DNA of 5,282 bases from an uncultured Alistipes sp. (lineage in GTDB: Bacteria; Bacteroidota; Bacteroidia; Bacteroidales; Rikenellaceae). A program made the translations under genes and the position numbers. The stretch spans positions 1 to 5,282 of the forward strand of contig NZ_CABMQJ010000090.1 of assembly GCF_902388705.1 (NCBI RefSeq). Reading direction: 5' to 3'. Of the stretch, positions 1 through 5,282 are shown piece after piece; positions within the stretch are counted from its first letter, which is position 1, and each line of letters starts with the position of its first letter. The notes below the pieces were generated by a model that ran no database searches, had not been told where the DNA came from, and saw only the letters and a list, made by a program, of their open reading frames with translations.

Positions 1-149
1 GCCGCAACGCCCACGCCGCGATGCGCCGCACGACCGACGCCGACCGTGACCGCGACTGCTCGCTCGACATGGCGGTCAGCTACGGGCTCGACAGCGACGA
101 CGAAGCGGAAATGCGCGACGACTACTACTCGGTACGGGGACTTAAATAG
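1..149 (+). CDS. C-terminal end of an upstream protein, possibly a PP2C-type phosphatase (partial)
   Basis: The frame is open from the window edge (first whole codon at 3) to a TAG at 147-149, giving 48 residues. GC-rich third positions match the neighbours. The tail is acidic and tyrosine-containing (ends DDYYSVRGLK). About residues 14-25 read DRDCSLDMAV. This resembles the last metal-site strand of PP2C phosphatases, where an Asp precedes a small polar residue and a hydrophobic strand (pattern RDNxS/T-hydrophobic). That similarity is short, so the family call is an inference; what is directly seen is only an open frame ending 7 nt before the next start. The gene very probably shares a transcript with the vWA gene downstream. 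A competing frame opening with a GTG at 46 belongs to the vWA reading frame and would overlap this tail. It is less likely than the ATG at 157. Confidence 0.6.
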   Translation, partial: RNAHAAMRRTTDADRDRDCSLDMAVSYGLDSDDEAEMRDDYYSVRGLK

Positions 150-156
150 ACGCGAC

Positions 157-1014
157 ATGTACACACAGAGCATCACACGCAACCACCGCACGGCCTTTAT
201 CCTGGCCATCGACGGGTCGGGTTCGATGGCCGAAAGCATCCTCTTCCGGGGACGCCGGCTGACCAAGGCCGAGGCTGTCGCCACCATCACGAACGACCTG
301 CTGTTCGAACTGGTCGAGCGGGCCCGCCGCAGCGACGGCGTGCGCGATTACTACGACATCGCGGTCATCGGATACTCGGGCGACGACGAAGTCCGCCCGC
401 TGCTGCCGGGCGGCGAAGAGCTGGTTTCGGTCAGCACCCTCGCGGCCGGGAAGATGCCGGTGCGCACCGAGGTGGTCGAGCACCGCTTCCCGGACGGCAA
501 CATCGCCCTGCGCGAGATACCCGCGCCTTCGTGGATCGAACCCTGCGCCGCAGGCCAGACCCCGATGTGCGAGGCGCTGCGCCGCGTACGCGACATCGCG
601 GCCGAATGGACGGCCAAGGCGGCCAACGCCCGGAGTTTTCCGCCCGTGGTGTTCAACATCACCGACGGCGAGGCCACCGACTGCGACGACGAGGAGCTGC
701 GCTCGGTGTGCAGCCAGATCAAGGCGCTCGGCACAGCCGACGGCAACGTCCTGCTGATTAACATCCACATTGCGGCCGGGGACACCGAACGCCCCGTATT
801 CTTCCCCGAAGCGGGCGAAGCCAACTACACCAACCGCTATGCGGCGCTGCTCTACGACTGCTCGAGCGAGATGCCCGCCGTATTCAACGAAGCCATCCGC
901 GAGGCCAAGGGCCCCGGCTCCGTGCCGCCGTTCCGCGGCATGAGCTACAACGCCTCGGCGGCCCAGCTGGTCGCCATGCTCAACATAGGTTCCATCAGTG
1001 TCAAAACCGAATAA
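157..1014 (+). CDS. von Willebrand factor A (vWA) domain protein with intact MIDAS
   Basis: This is a 285-residue, probably cytoplasmic protein made of a single vWA (Rossmann-like) domain; no signal peptide or membrane segment is visible. All three parts of the metal-ion-dependent adhesion site are present: DGSGS at 19-23 after a hydrophobic strand (AFILAI), Thr135 in the segment GQTPMCEAL, and Asp170 in VFNITDGEATD. It should therefore bind a divalent cation and a protein ligand. The layout, with the MIDAS near the N-terminus and TPM before a long helix, resembles TerY-like stand-alone vWA proteins. The ATG at 157 is chosen because the next residues lead straight into the first strand; the in-frame GTG at 46 would add 37 Thr/Arg-rich residues overlapping the preceding gene. 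It lies 7 nt after the upstream stop and 2 nt before the kinase-like/WG gene, so the three are likely co-expressed. The partner and cellular role are unknown. Confidence 0.9.
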   Translation: MYTQSITRNHRTAFILAIDGSGSMAESILFRGRRLTKAEAVATITNDLLFELVERARRSDGVRDYYDIAVIGYSGDDEVRPLLPGGEELVSVSTLAAGKMPVRTEVVEHRFPDGNIALREIPAPSWIEPCAAGQTPMCEALRRVRDIAAEWTAKAANARSFPPVVFNITDGEATDCDDEELRSVCSQIKALGTADGNVLLINIHIAAGDTERPVFFPEAGEANYTNRYAALLYDCSSEMPAVFNEAIREAKGPGSVPPFRGMSYNASAAQLVAMLNIGSISVKTE

Positions 1015-1016
1015 CG

Positions 1017-2024
1017 ATGATAGCGACCCTGCAACACTTCACCCGGGCGCTGCTGACACCCGACCTGTCGCTGGCGATGCTCGCCGACGCACGCGTGGTC
1101 ACGGACTCCAGCGGCATGCCGCGCCTGATGCGCACCACGTGCTTCATCGAAGCCGGAATCGAATGGCGCGGCGAACGCTGGCTCGTGGCCATGCCCCTGA
1201 CCCCCTCGGCCATGCTCCGCACCGAACGCACGGCTTCGGCCCTGCGACGGCTAAACACCGGGTGCCTGGCCGAATACCGCATCCTGCCGGGCGAAATGCG
1301 CTGGCACGATGAAACGGGGAGCGGGCGTCGCACCGACCTGATTCTGCAGCACCTGCCCGCAGGCCGGGAGTTCGCCGAAGCGCTGATCACCGAGGACAAG
1401 GCGACCCTGCTCGCGGCCCTCGACACGCTCCGGAACTCCCTGCGCGAACTGGAGTTCACGCACAACAACCTCAAGGAAACGAACCTGCGCTGGTGCCGGG
1501 GCCGTTTCATCCCGATACGCTACTACGACGCCCGCATCGGCGCGGCGGACAACGGCACGGGCGACGCGGAGGCATTCGAGTCGCTGCGCCGCAGGATCGC
1601 CGACGCACCCGCGCCGCAGCCGCTGGTCAAAGACATCGCCGCGCCGTACGACCCGCTGCGGAGGCTGACGGGCCACCGGTGGACGAGCCACGTATTCGAG
1701 GGGCTGGTCTGCGTCGAGGACGAAAGCGGATTCGGATTCGTCGACACGGACAACAACCCGGTCATCCCGGCACAGTTCGTCTGGGCGGGCGATTTCCGCG
1801 AGGGGCGCGCCGAGGTGCAGACCCCGACGGGCATGGGGCTCATCGACCGCCAGGGCAGCTATGTCATACCGCCCGAATACGAAATCGTGGACTACGACCC
1901 CGCCGCGAGCGTGGCGCACGTGCGCCACAACGGGCACTGGGCGCTGTTCGACTACCTCGGACACCGCCTCACGGAATTCCGGCAGGAGGCTCCCGAGCCC
2001 TGCGGGCCTGAAATTTGCAGATAA
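1017..2024 (+). CDS. Pseudokinase-like N-terminal domain fused to C-terminal WG repeats
   Basis: This is a 335-residue protein without signal peptide or membrane helices. The C-terminal third (about 226-320) shows three WG-type repeats: GFGFVD..NNPVIPAQF, then MGLIDRQGSYVIPPEY, then HWALFDYLGH. Each has the strand, Gly/Ile-Asp turn and Pro-Pro-x-Tyr-like ending of the family. Residues about 1-200 look like a protein kinase fold that has decayed. VAMPL at 57-61 aligns with the VAIK strand, but Pro replaces the Lys. LILQHLPAG (108-116) resembles the hinge. H149-N-N-L-K-E-T-N156 aligns residue for residue with HRDLKPxN, with Asn151 in place of the catalytic Asp. IRYYDARIG (167-175) stands where DFG would be. 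Catalysis is therefore unlikely; nucleotide or protein binding is possible. WG repeats are confident and the pseudokinase call is an inference. The start lies 2 nt after the vWA stop, implying translational coupling and a shared function. Confidence 0.85.
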   Translation: MIATLQHFTRALLTPDLSLAMLADARVVTDSSGMPRLMRTTCFIEAGIEWRGERWLVAMPLTPSAMLRTERTASALRRLNTGCLAEYRILPGEMRWHDETGSGRRTDLILQHLPAGREFAEALITEDKATLLAALDTLRNSLRELEFTHNNLKETNLRWCRGRFIPIRYYDARIGAADNGTGDAEAFESLRRRIADAPAPQPLVKDIAAPYDPLRRLTGHRWTSHVFEGLVCVEDESGFGFVDTDNNPVIPAQFVWAGDFREGRAEVQTPTGMGLIDRQGSYVIPPEYEIVDYDPAASVAHVRHNGHWALFDYLGHRLTEFRQEAPEPCGPEICR

Positions 2025-2044
2025 CGTCACTAAAAAATACGATT

Positions 2045-2968
2045 ATGGAAGAAACGATCAAATGCCTGATCATCGGCAGCGGCCCCGCCGGCTACACGGC
2101 CGCCATCTATACTTCGCGCGCCAACCTCCAGCCCGTGCTCTACGAGGGCATCGAACCGGGCGGACAGCTCACGACGACCACCGAGGTGGAAAATTTCCCG
2201 GGGTATCCCGACGGCGTCAGCGGCCAGCAGATGATGGCCGACATGCGGCGCCAGGCCGAACGCTTCGGCGCCGAAATCCGCATCGGCACCGTAACGCGCG
2301 TCGACCTCTCGTCGCGGCCGTTCCACGTGGTAATCGACGGCACGAAAGAGCTCAAGGCCGAAACCCTCATCGTCGCCACGGGCGCATCGGCCCGCTACCT
2401 GGGCCTGCCGTCCGAAACGAAATTCCGCGGCATGGGCGTGAGCGCCTGCGCCACCTGCGACGGCTTCTTCTACCGCAAGAAAGACGTGGCCGTGGTCGGC
2501 GGCGGCGACACCGCCTGCGAGGAGGCCACCTACCTCGCCTCGATTTGCCGCAAGGTCTACATGATCGTGCGCAAGCCCCACCTGCGCGCTTCGAAAGCCA
2601 TGCAGCAGCGGGTGTTCAGTACGCCCAACATCGAAGTGATATTCAACCACAACACGGCCGAAGTGCTGGGCGACGAATCGGGCGTGACGGGGGCTTTGCT
2701 GCGCTGCAACGACGGCAAGGAGGTCAAAATCGACATCTCGGGATTCTTCCTGGCCATCGGACATCACCCCAACACCGAACTTTTCGCCGACCAGCTGCAC
2801 CTCGACGCCGAGGGCTACATCAAGGTCGAGCCGGGAACGTCGATAACCAACATCGAGGGCGTATTCGCCGCCGGCGACGTCCGCGACCCGCACTACCGGC
2901 AGGCCGTGACGGCCGCCGCTTCGGGCTGCATCGCGGCCATCGACTGCGAGCGTTTTCTGCTGCGTTAA
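2045..2968 (+). CDS. trxB: Thioredoxin reductase (NADPH, FAD)
   Basis: This cytoplasmic flavoenzyme transfers electrons from NADPH through FAD and a redox disulfide to thioredoxin. The 307-residue length is normal for the low-molecular-weight class. Visible signatures are the FAD-binding GSGPAG at 11-16, PGGQL at 38-42, ATGA at 111-114, the redox-active CATC at 135-138 followed by DG, the NADPH-binding GGGDTACEEA at 152-161, and the second FAD contact GVFAAGDVRD near 272-281. The region that recognises the NADPH 2'-phosphate reads VRKPHLRA. Arg176, Lys177 and Arg181 are basic as in the HRRDxFRA motif of the E. coli enzyme, but the leading His is Val. The ATG at 2045 is preferred over an upstream in-frame TTG at 2015, because it directly precedes the first strand and is preceded by an A-rich tract typical of Bacteroidota starts. 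It sits 20 nt after the WG gene and 12 nt before rnz. Confidence 0.97.
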   Translation: MEETIKCLIIGSGPAGYTAAIYTSRANLQPVLYEGIEPGGQLTTTTEVENFPGYPDGVSGQQMMADMRRQAERFGAEIRIGTVTRVDLSSRPFHVVIDGTKELKAETLIVATGASARYLGLPSETKFRGMGVSACATCDGFFYRKKDVAVVGGGDTACEEATYLASICRKVYMIVRKPHLRASKAMQQRVFSTPNIEVIFNHNTAEVLGDESGVTGALLRCNDGKEVKIDISGFFLAIGHHPNTELFADQLHLDAEGYIKVEPGTSITNIEGVFAAGDVRDPHYRQAVTAAASGCIAAIDCERFLLR

Positions 2969-2980
2969 AAGCCAGAACGG

Positions 2981-3904
2981 ATGAGTTTCAGCGTCACCAT
3001 ACTCGGATCGTCTTCCGCAAAGCCCACCGTGAGCCGGCACCCGTCGGCCCAGGCGGTCAACGTGCACGAACAGTATTACCTGGTCGATGCGGGCGAGGGG
3101 GTGCAGCAGCAACTAATCCGTTATGGCATCAACCCGCTGAAACTCCGGGCCGTATTCATCTCGCACCTGCACGGCGACCACGTCTTCGGACTCTTCCCGC
3201 TGATTTCGACGCTGGCGCTCTACGGCCGCAAGACCCCGCTGCGGATTTTCGCCCCGGCGCCGCTGGGCGAAATACTGGCCTGCCACCTCAAATATTTCGA
3301 CAGCGAACTGCCCTACCCGGTGGTCTGGACGGAGGTGGACACGACCAGGCATGCACTGCTGCTGGAAAACCGCACGCTCGAGGTGTGGAGCATTCCGCTG
3401 CGCCACCGCGTGCCGACGGCCGGATTCCTCTTCCGCGAAAAGGAGCCGCCGCTGAACGTCGACAAGTTCAAGATTGCGAAATACGGACTCTCCGTGGCAC
3501 AGATTACCGCAGCCAAGCGGGGCGGGGACGTCACGCTCGGCACGGGCGAGGTGATTCCCAACGCCGAACTGACCTACCGGCCCTATGCGCCCCGCTCGTA
3601 CGCCTATCTTTCGGACACCAACTTCTCGGCAAAGGCCGCAAAGCTGGCCGCGGGGGCCGATTTGATGTACCACGAGGCGACCTACGCCGCAGCGGAGCAG
3701 AAAACGGCCCGCGAACGCGGGCATTCGACGACCGCCGACGCGGCCAAAGCCGCCCTGAAAGCCGGTGCGAAACGCCTGATTATCGGGCACTATTCGTCGC
3801 GTTACAAGGACGAGGACGTACTGGTCGAGGAGTCCCGGGCGCTCTTCCCTGAAACCTATCCCGCCACCGAGGGGGTTACGTTCTCCATAGAGAAACAACG
3901 ATGA
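2981..3904 (+). CDS. rnz: Ribonuclease Z (tRNA 3'-end endonuclease)
   Basis: RNase Z cuts tRNA precursors just after the discriminator base so that CCA can be added. It is a metallo-beta-lactamase-fold, two-zinc enzyme of the cytoplasm. The 307 residues match the short bacterial form. The signature HLHGDH is at 62-67, and the other zinc ligands are visible at His142 (PLRHRVPTAGF), Asp212 (YLSDT) and His270 (IGHYSSRY). MYHEAT at 229-234 and His248 (GHST) complete the catalytic set. The spacing is almost identical to that known for Bacillus subtilis RNase Z. Residues about 153-187 correspond to the flexible exosite arm that grips the tRNA elbow. The stop TGA overlaps the start of the following methyltransferase (ATGA at 3901-3904), so the two are probably translationally coupled. 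The gene follows trxB after 12 nt with no room for a promoter. Confidence 0.97.
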   Translation: MSFSVTILGSSSAKPTVSRHPSAQAVNVHEQYYLVDAGEGVQQQLIRYGINPLKLRAVFISHLHGDHVFGLFPLISTLALYGRKTPLRIFAPAPLGEILACHLKYFDSELPYPVVWTEVDTTRHALLLENRTLEVWSIPLRHRVPTAGFLFREKEPPLNVDKFKIAKYGLSVAQITAAKRGGDVTLGTGEVIPNAELTYRPYAPRSYAYLSDTNFSAKAAKLAAGADLMYHEATYAAAEQKTARERGHSTTADAAKAALKAGAKRLIIGHYSSRYKDEDVLVEESRALFPETYPATEGVTFSIEKQR

Positions 3905-4656
3905 CAAAAGCCGAAATACAACTCGTCCGCGCGCTGGCCGACAAACGCGGCCGCACGGAGCACGGACTGTTCGTGGCCGAAGGGGAGAAACTCATCGGCG
4001 AACTGCGCGCGTCGCACCTGCACGTGCGCAAAATATTTGCATTGGAGGGGGTGTTCGCCGGGCCCGAAGTCGAAACCGTCAGCACCAGGGAGATGGAGCG
4101 GCTGTCGCTGCTGAAGACGGCGGGCAACTCGCTGGCCCTGGTCGAAATACCGCATTACGAACTGGACATGCGGGCGCTGTCGGGCCGCCTGACGCTGGCG
4201 CTCGACGACGTGCAGAACCCCGGCAACCTGGGCACGATCGTCCGGCTGGCCGACTGGTTCGGCATCACCGACATCGTCTGCTCCGAGTCTTCGGCCGACT
4301 GCTTCAACCCCAAGGTCGTGCAGGCCACGATGGGCGCCATACTCCGCGTCCGGGTGCACTACACCGGCCTTGCTCAATTTCTGGAGCGGGCCGCCGCCGG
4401 GGGACTTCCCGTATACGGAACATTCCTGGAGGGGGACAACATCTACGAAACGGAGCTCGCACAGGCGGGAATCGTCGTCATGGGCAACGAGGGACGCGGC
4501 ATTTCGGATGCGGCGGCGGAAGCCGTCACCCGCAAGCTCTTCGTCCCGCCCTACCCGGCCGGCCGCCGGGGTTCCGAATCGCTCAACGTGGCGATGGCCA
4601 CGGGCATCGTCTGCGCTGAATTCCGTCGGCAGGCAAACGCCGGAGGCGGAAAATAG
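3901..4656 (+). CDS. TrmH/SpoU-family (SPOUT) RNA 2'-O-methyltransferase
   Basis: This is a 251-residue methyltransferase that uses S-adenosylmethionine to methylate a ribose 2'-OH in tRNA or rRNA. The N-terminal part (about 5-85) matches the SpoU substrate-binding domain, with RGRTEHGLFVAEGEKLI as its characteristic opening. The C-terminal SPOUT domain carries all three family motifs. Motif 1 is DDVQNPGNLGTIVRLADWFG at 102-121 (Asn106 and Arg115), motif 2 is VVMGNEGRGIS at 192-202 (Glu197), and motif 3 is ESLNVAMATGI at 226-236. Motifs 2 and 3 form the trefoil knot that binds the cofactor. Which nucleotide is modified cannot be read from the sequence, so no symbol is given; RlmB, TrmH and TsnR-like proteins share these motifs. 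It overlaps rnz by 4 nt, which fits a shared role in RNA maturation. It is the last gene of the plus-strand run and faces a convergent gene 40 nt away. Confidence 0.93.
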   Translation: MTKAEIQLVRALADKRGRTEHGLFVAEGEKLIGELRASHLHVRKIFALEGVFAGPEVETVSTREMERLSLLKTAGNSLALVEIPHYELDMRALSGRLTLALDDVQNPGNLGTIVRLADWFGITDIVCSESSADCFNPKVVQATMGAILRVRVHYTGLAQFLERAAAGGLPVYGTFLEGDNIYETELAQAGIVVMGNEGRGISDAAAEAVTRKLFVPPYPAGRRGSESLNVAMATGIVCAEFRRQANAGGGK

Positions 4657-4686
4657 ACCGGGTGCCGAAGAGCCGGGACACGGGCA

Positions 4687-4707
4687 TTCCCCGGCGTCAC
4701 CGGGGAA
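4687..4707. terminator. Perfect GC-rich hairpin at the convergent gene junction, possible bidirectional terminator
   Basis: TTCCCCGG (4687-4694) and CCGGGGAA (4700-4707) form an uninterrupted 8-bp stem around a 5-nt loop. It begins 30 nt after the plus-strand methyltransferase stop. The stop codon of the minus-strand gene (4697-4699) lies in the loop. The position suits both converging transcripts, and the fold is symmetric on both strands. There is no U tract on either side, so it is not a classical intrinsic terminator; it could instead block 3' exonucleases or act with Rho. Confidence 0.5.
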
Positions 4708-5113
4708 GCGTCTGCCGCAGGGTGCCGGGATGCAGCGGCACGACATCGAGCAGTTCGAGCGACTGCACCATATCGAGCGTTCCCTCCTTGTATTTCCGAA
4801 AATGGGGCGTGGCGATATGGCTTTTATAAGCCGCCTGGCCGGCATAGATTTCGAGAATCGTCACCTCGTTCGAGCGTTCATTTCCAGCCACGGCATAGAG
4901 GGCAATCACGCCCGGCTCCAGCCGCAGCGAAGCCTCAATCTCCTCGCGCAGGCAAGCGTTGTATTCGGCGAGGCGAGCCGGGTCGACCGTAATCTTCGAC
5001 AACCGCACCAACTGCCTTTCCGGCACCGGCTTTCCCGCCCCGTCCGGCTGCTGCGCATTGCCGGCCGCTGCGGCAAACAGGGCGAGCAGGAGCGTCATCA
5101 AACTTTTCCTCAT
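4697..5113 (-). CDS. Exported ABM-fold protein (antibiotic biosynthesis monooxygenase / putative quinol monooxygenase family)
   Basis: This is a 138-residue protein. Residues 1-20 form a Sec signal peptide: MRK, then the hydrophobic run LMTLLLALFAAAAG, with a likely signal peptidase I cut after NA at position 20. There is no lipobox Cys, so it is probably periplasmic. The mature part from about 34 to 118 matches the small dimeric ferredoxin-like ABM domain. It shows a first strand (LVRLSKITV), a helix with AEYNACLREEIEASL, then LEPGVIALYAV, an EIYAGQAAYKSHI segment, and the family's TPHFRKYKEG end of helix 2. Members include quinol oxygenases and many uncharacterised proteins, some enzymatic without cofactor, so the substrate is unknown. 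The ATG at 5113 directly starts the signal peptide and lies about 20 nt from the predicted transcription start. The gene is transcribed from its own promoter, convergent with the plus-strand operon. Confidence 0.9.
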   Translation of the reverse strand: MRKSLMTLLLALFAAAAGNAQQPDGAGKPVPERQLVRLSKITVDPARLAEYNACLREEIEASLRLEPGVIALYAVAGNERSNEVTILEIYAGQAAYKSHIATPHFRKYKEGTLDMVQSLELLDVVPLHPGTLRQTLPR

Positions 5114-5137
5114 CGTCTTTTAATCGGTTATTTCCTG

Positions 5138-5169
5138 CAAATATATCCATTCCGGCCTGATTCGCCAAA
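5138..5169 (-). promoter_or_regulatory. Bacteroidota-type promoter (-33 TTTG / -7 TATATTTG) for the ABM gene
   Basis: Read on the minus strand, TATATTTG (5145-5138) matches the Bacteroidota -7 consensus TAnnTTTG exactly. TTTG (5169-5166) lies 20 nt upstream, the usual spacing of the -33 element for the primary sigma factor of this phylum. Transcription would begin near 5130-5133, leaving a leader of about 18-20 nt with no Shine-Dalgarno but with AAAAG shortly before the ATG. No operator or riboswitch is visible in the short leader. Confidence 0.8.
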
Positions 5170-5212
5170 CGGCCGTTCACCGGAAGACAGCAGAGCGACG
5201 GGCCGACGGATT

Positions 5213-5232
5213 GCGGCCGTGCAGCCGGCCGC
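5213..5232 (-). terminator. GC-rich hairpin, possible terminator of a gene entering from the right edge
   Basis: GCGGCCG (5213-5219) pairs perfectly with CGGCCGC (5226-5232) across a 6-nt loop. On the minus strand it falls 18 nt after a possible stop codon (TGA at 5253-5251) and upstream of the ABM promoter, where a terminator would be expected. No U tract follows, as with the hairpin at 4687-4707. The self-complementarity is seen directly; the function is inferred. Confidence 0.35.
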
Positions 5233-5250
5233 GTAACCTGCCGGCGCGCT

Positions 5251-5282
5251 TCAGGCTTCCGCCCCGCAGGCAGCCGCCTCCC
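5251..5282 (-). CDS. Possible last codons of a minus-strand gene cut by the window edge
   Basis: In one minus-strand frame the edge reads nine codons (EAAACGAEA) and then TGA at 5253-5251. The composition (Ala, Glu) is compatible with a protein tail, and a hairpin follows 18 nt downstream. The other two minus frames stay open further but yield Arg/Gly-rich sequence without recognisable features, so this is the most gene-like option. Nine codons cannot identify a family, and the stretch could equally be non-coding. Confidence 0.25.
   Translation of the reverse strand, partial: EAAACGAEA

Noticed and set aside
46..156. N-terminal extension of the vWA protein from a GTG at 46
   Set aside because: It would overlap the upstream reading frame and add low-complexity Thr/Arg residues before the vWA strand. 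The ATG at 157 fits the domain start and gene spacing.
2010..2017. GAAATTTG before trxB as a -7 promoter element
   Set aside because: It misses the first T of TAnnTTTG and has no TTG/TTTG about 20 nt upstream, where the sequence is GC-rich. An internal trxB promoter cannot be supported from this.
2030..3112. A 360-codon minus-strand open frame opposite trxB
   Set aside because: It is a GC-driven antisense shadow of trxB, rich in Val/Asp/Arg/His, with no family features or promoter. Similar antisense frames lie opposite the vWA, WG and rnz genes and were dismissed for the same reason.
1861..3852. A 663-codon plus-strand open frame spanning trxB and most of rnz
   Set aside because: It is Arg/Pro/His-rich with no recognisable domain and lies over two genes with complete catalytic motifs in another frame. 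Such long open shadow frames are expected at this GC content.
4657..4686. CCGGG repeats between the methyltransferase stop and the hairpin as a second terminator
   Set aside because: They are mainly direct CCGGG copies. Any hairpin with the downstream CCCGG has only a short stem and competes with the perfect 8-bp hairpin.
4370..5236. A 288-codon plus-strand frame running through the methyltransferase end and across the ABM gene
   Set aside because: It overlaps well-supported genes on both strands, is Arg/Ser/Pro-rich, and has no motif or start context.

Overview
The window is a dense, GC-rich piece of bacterial chromosome that reads best as Bacteroidota, probably an Alistipes/Rikenellaceae-type genome. 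The evidence is a textbook Bacteroidota promoter pair (TTTG, 20-nt spacer, TATATTTG) in front of the one minus-strand gene, the lack of Shine-Dalgarno motifs at starts that are instead preceded by A-rich sequence, a WG-repeat protein, and uniformly high GC at third codon positions. The genus is an inference; no rRNA or other marker gene is present. No mobile element, CRISPR array, tRNA or rRNA is visible.

Layout. Positions 1-149 hold the last 48 codons of a plus-strand gene whose tail resembles the end of a PP2C-type phosphatase (tentative). It is followed 7 nt later by a von Willebrand factor A (vWA) protein with a complete MIDAS metal site (157-1014), and 2 nt later by a protein that appears to be a degenerate protein kinase fused to WG repeats (1017-2024). 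Twenty nt further on a housekeeping run begins: thioredoxin reductase trxB (2045-2968), ribonuclease Z rnz (2981-3904) and a SPOUT/TrmH-family RNA methyltransferase (3901-4656, overlapping rnz by an ATGA junction). A convergent minus-strand gene (4697-5113) encodes a small exported antibiotic-biosynthesis-monooxygenase (ABM) fold protein with its own promoter. A perfect 8-bp hairpin lies at the convergent junction with the minus gene's stop codon in its loop. The right edge may contain the last codons of another minus-strand gene, followed by a second GC-rich hairpin.

How the genes work together. The six plus-strand genes are packed tightly enough (gaps of 7, 2, 20 and 12 nt, then a 4-nt overlap) to be one transcript, although the 20-nt A-rich gap before trxB is the most natural place for a functional break. 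RNase Z and the methyltransferase are a plausible tRNA/rRNA maturation pair; TrxB supplies reduced thioredoxin to the cytoplasm.

The most interesting part is the left third. A candidate phosphatase, a metal-binding vWA protein and a kinase-like protein in tandem recall the phosphatase/vWA/kinase triads described with TerY-type vWA proteins. Here, however, the kinase-like member has lost the catalytic Asp (HRD-type motif reads HNN) and the ATP-anchoring Lys, and carries WG repeats, suggesting a binding or scaffold role rather than phosphotransfer.
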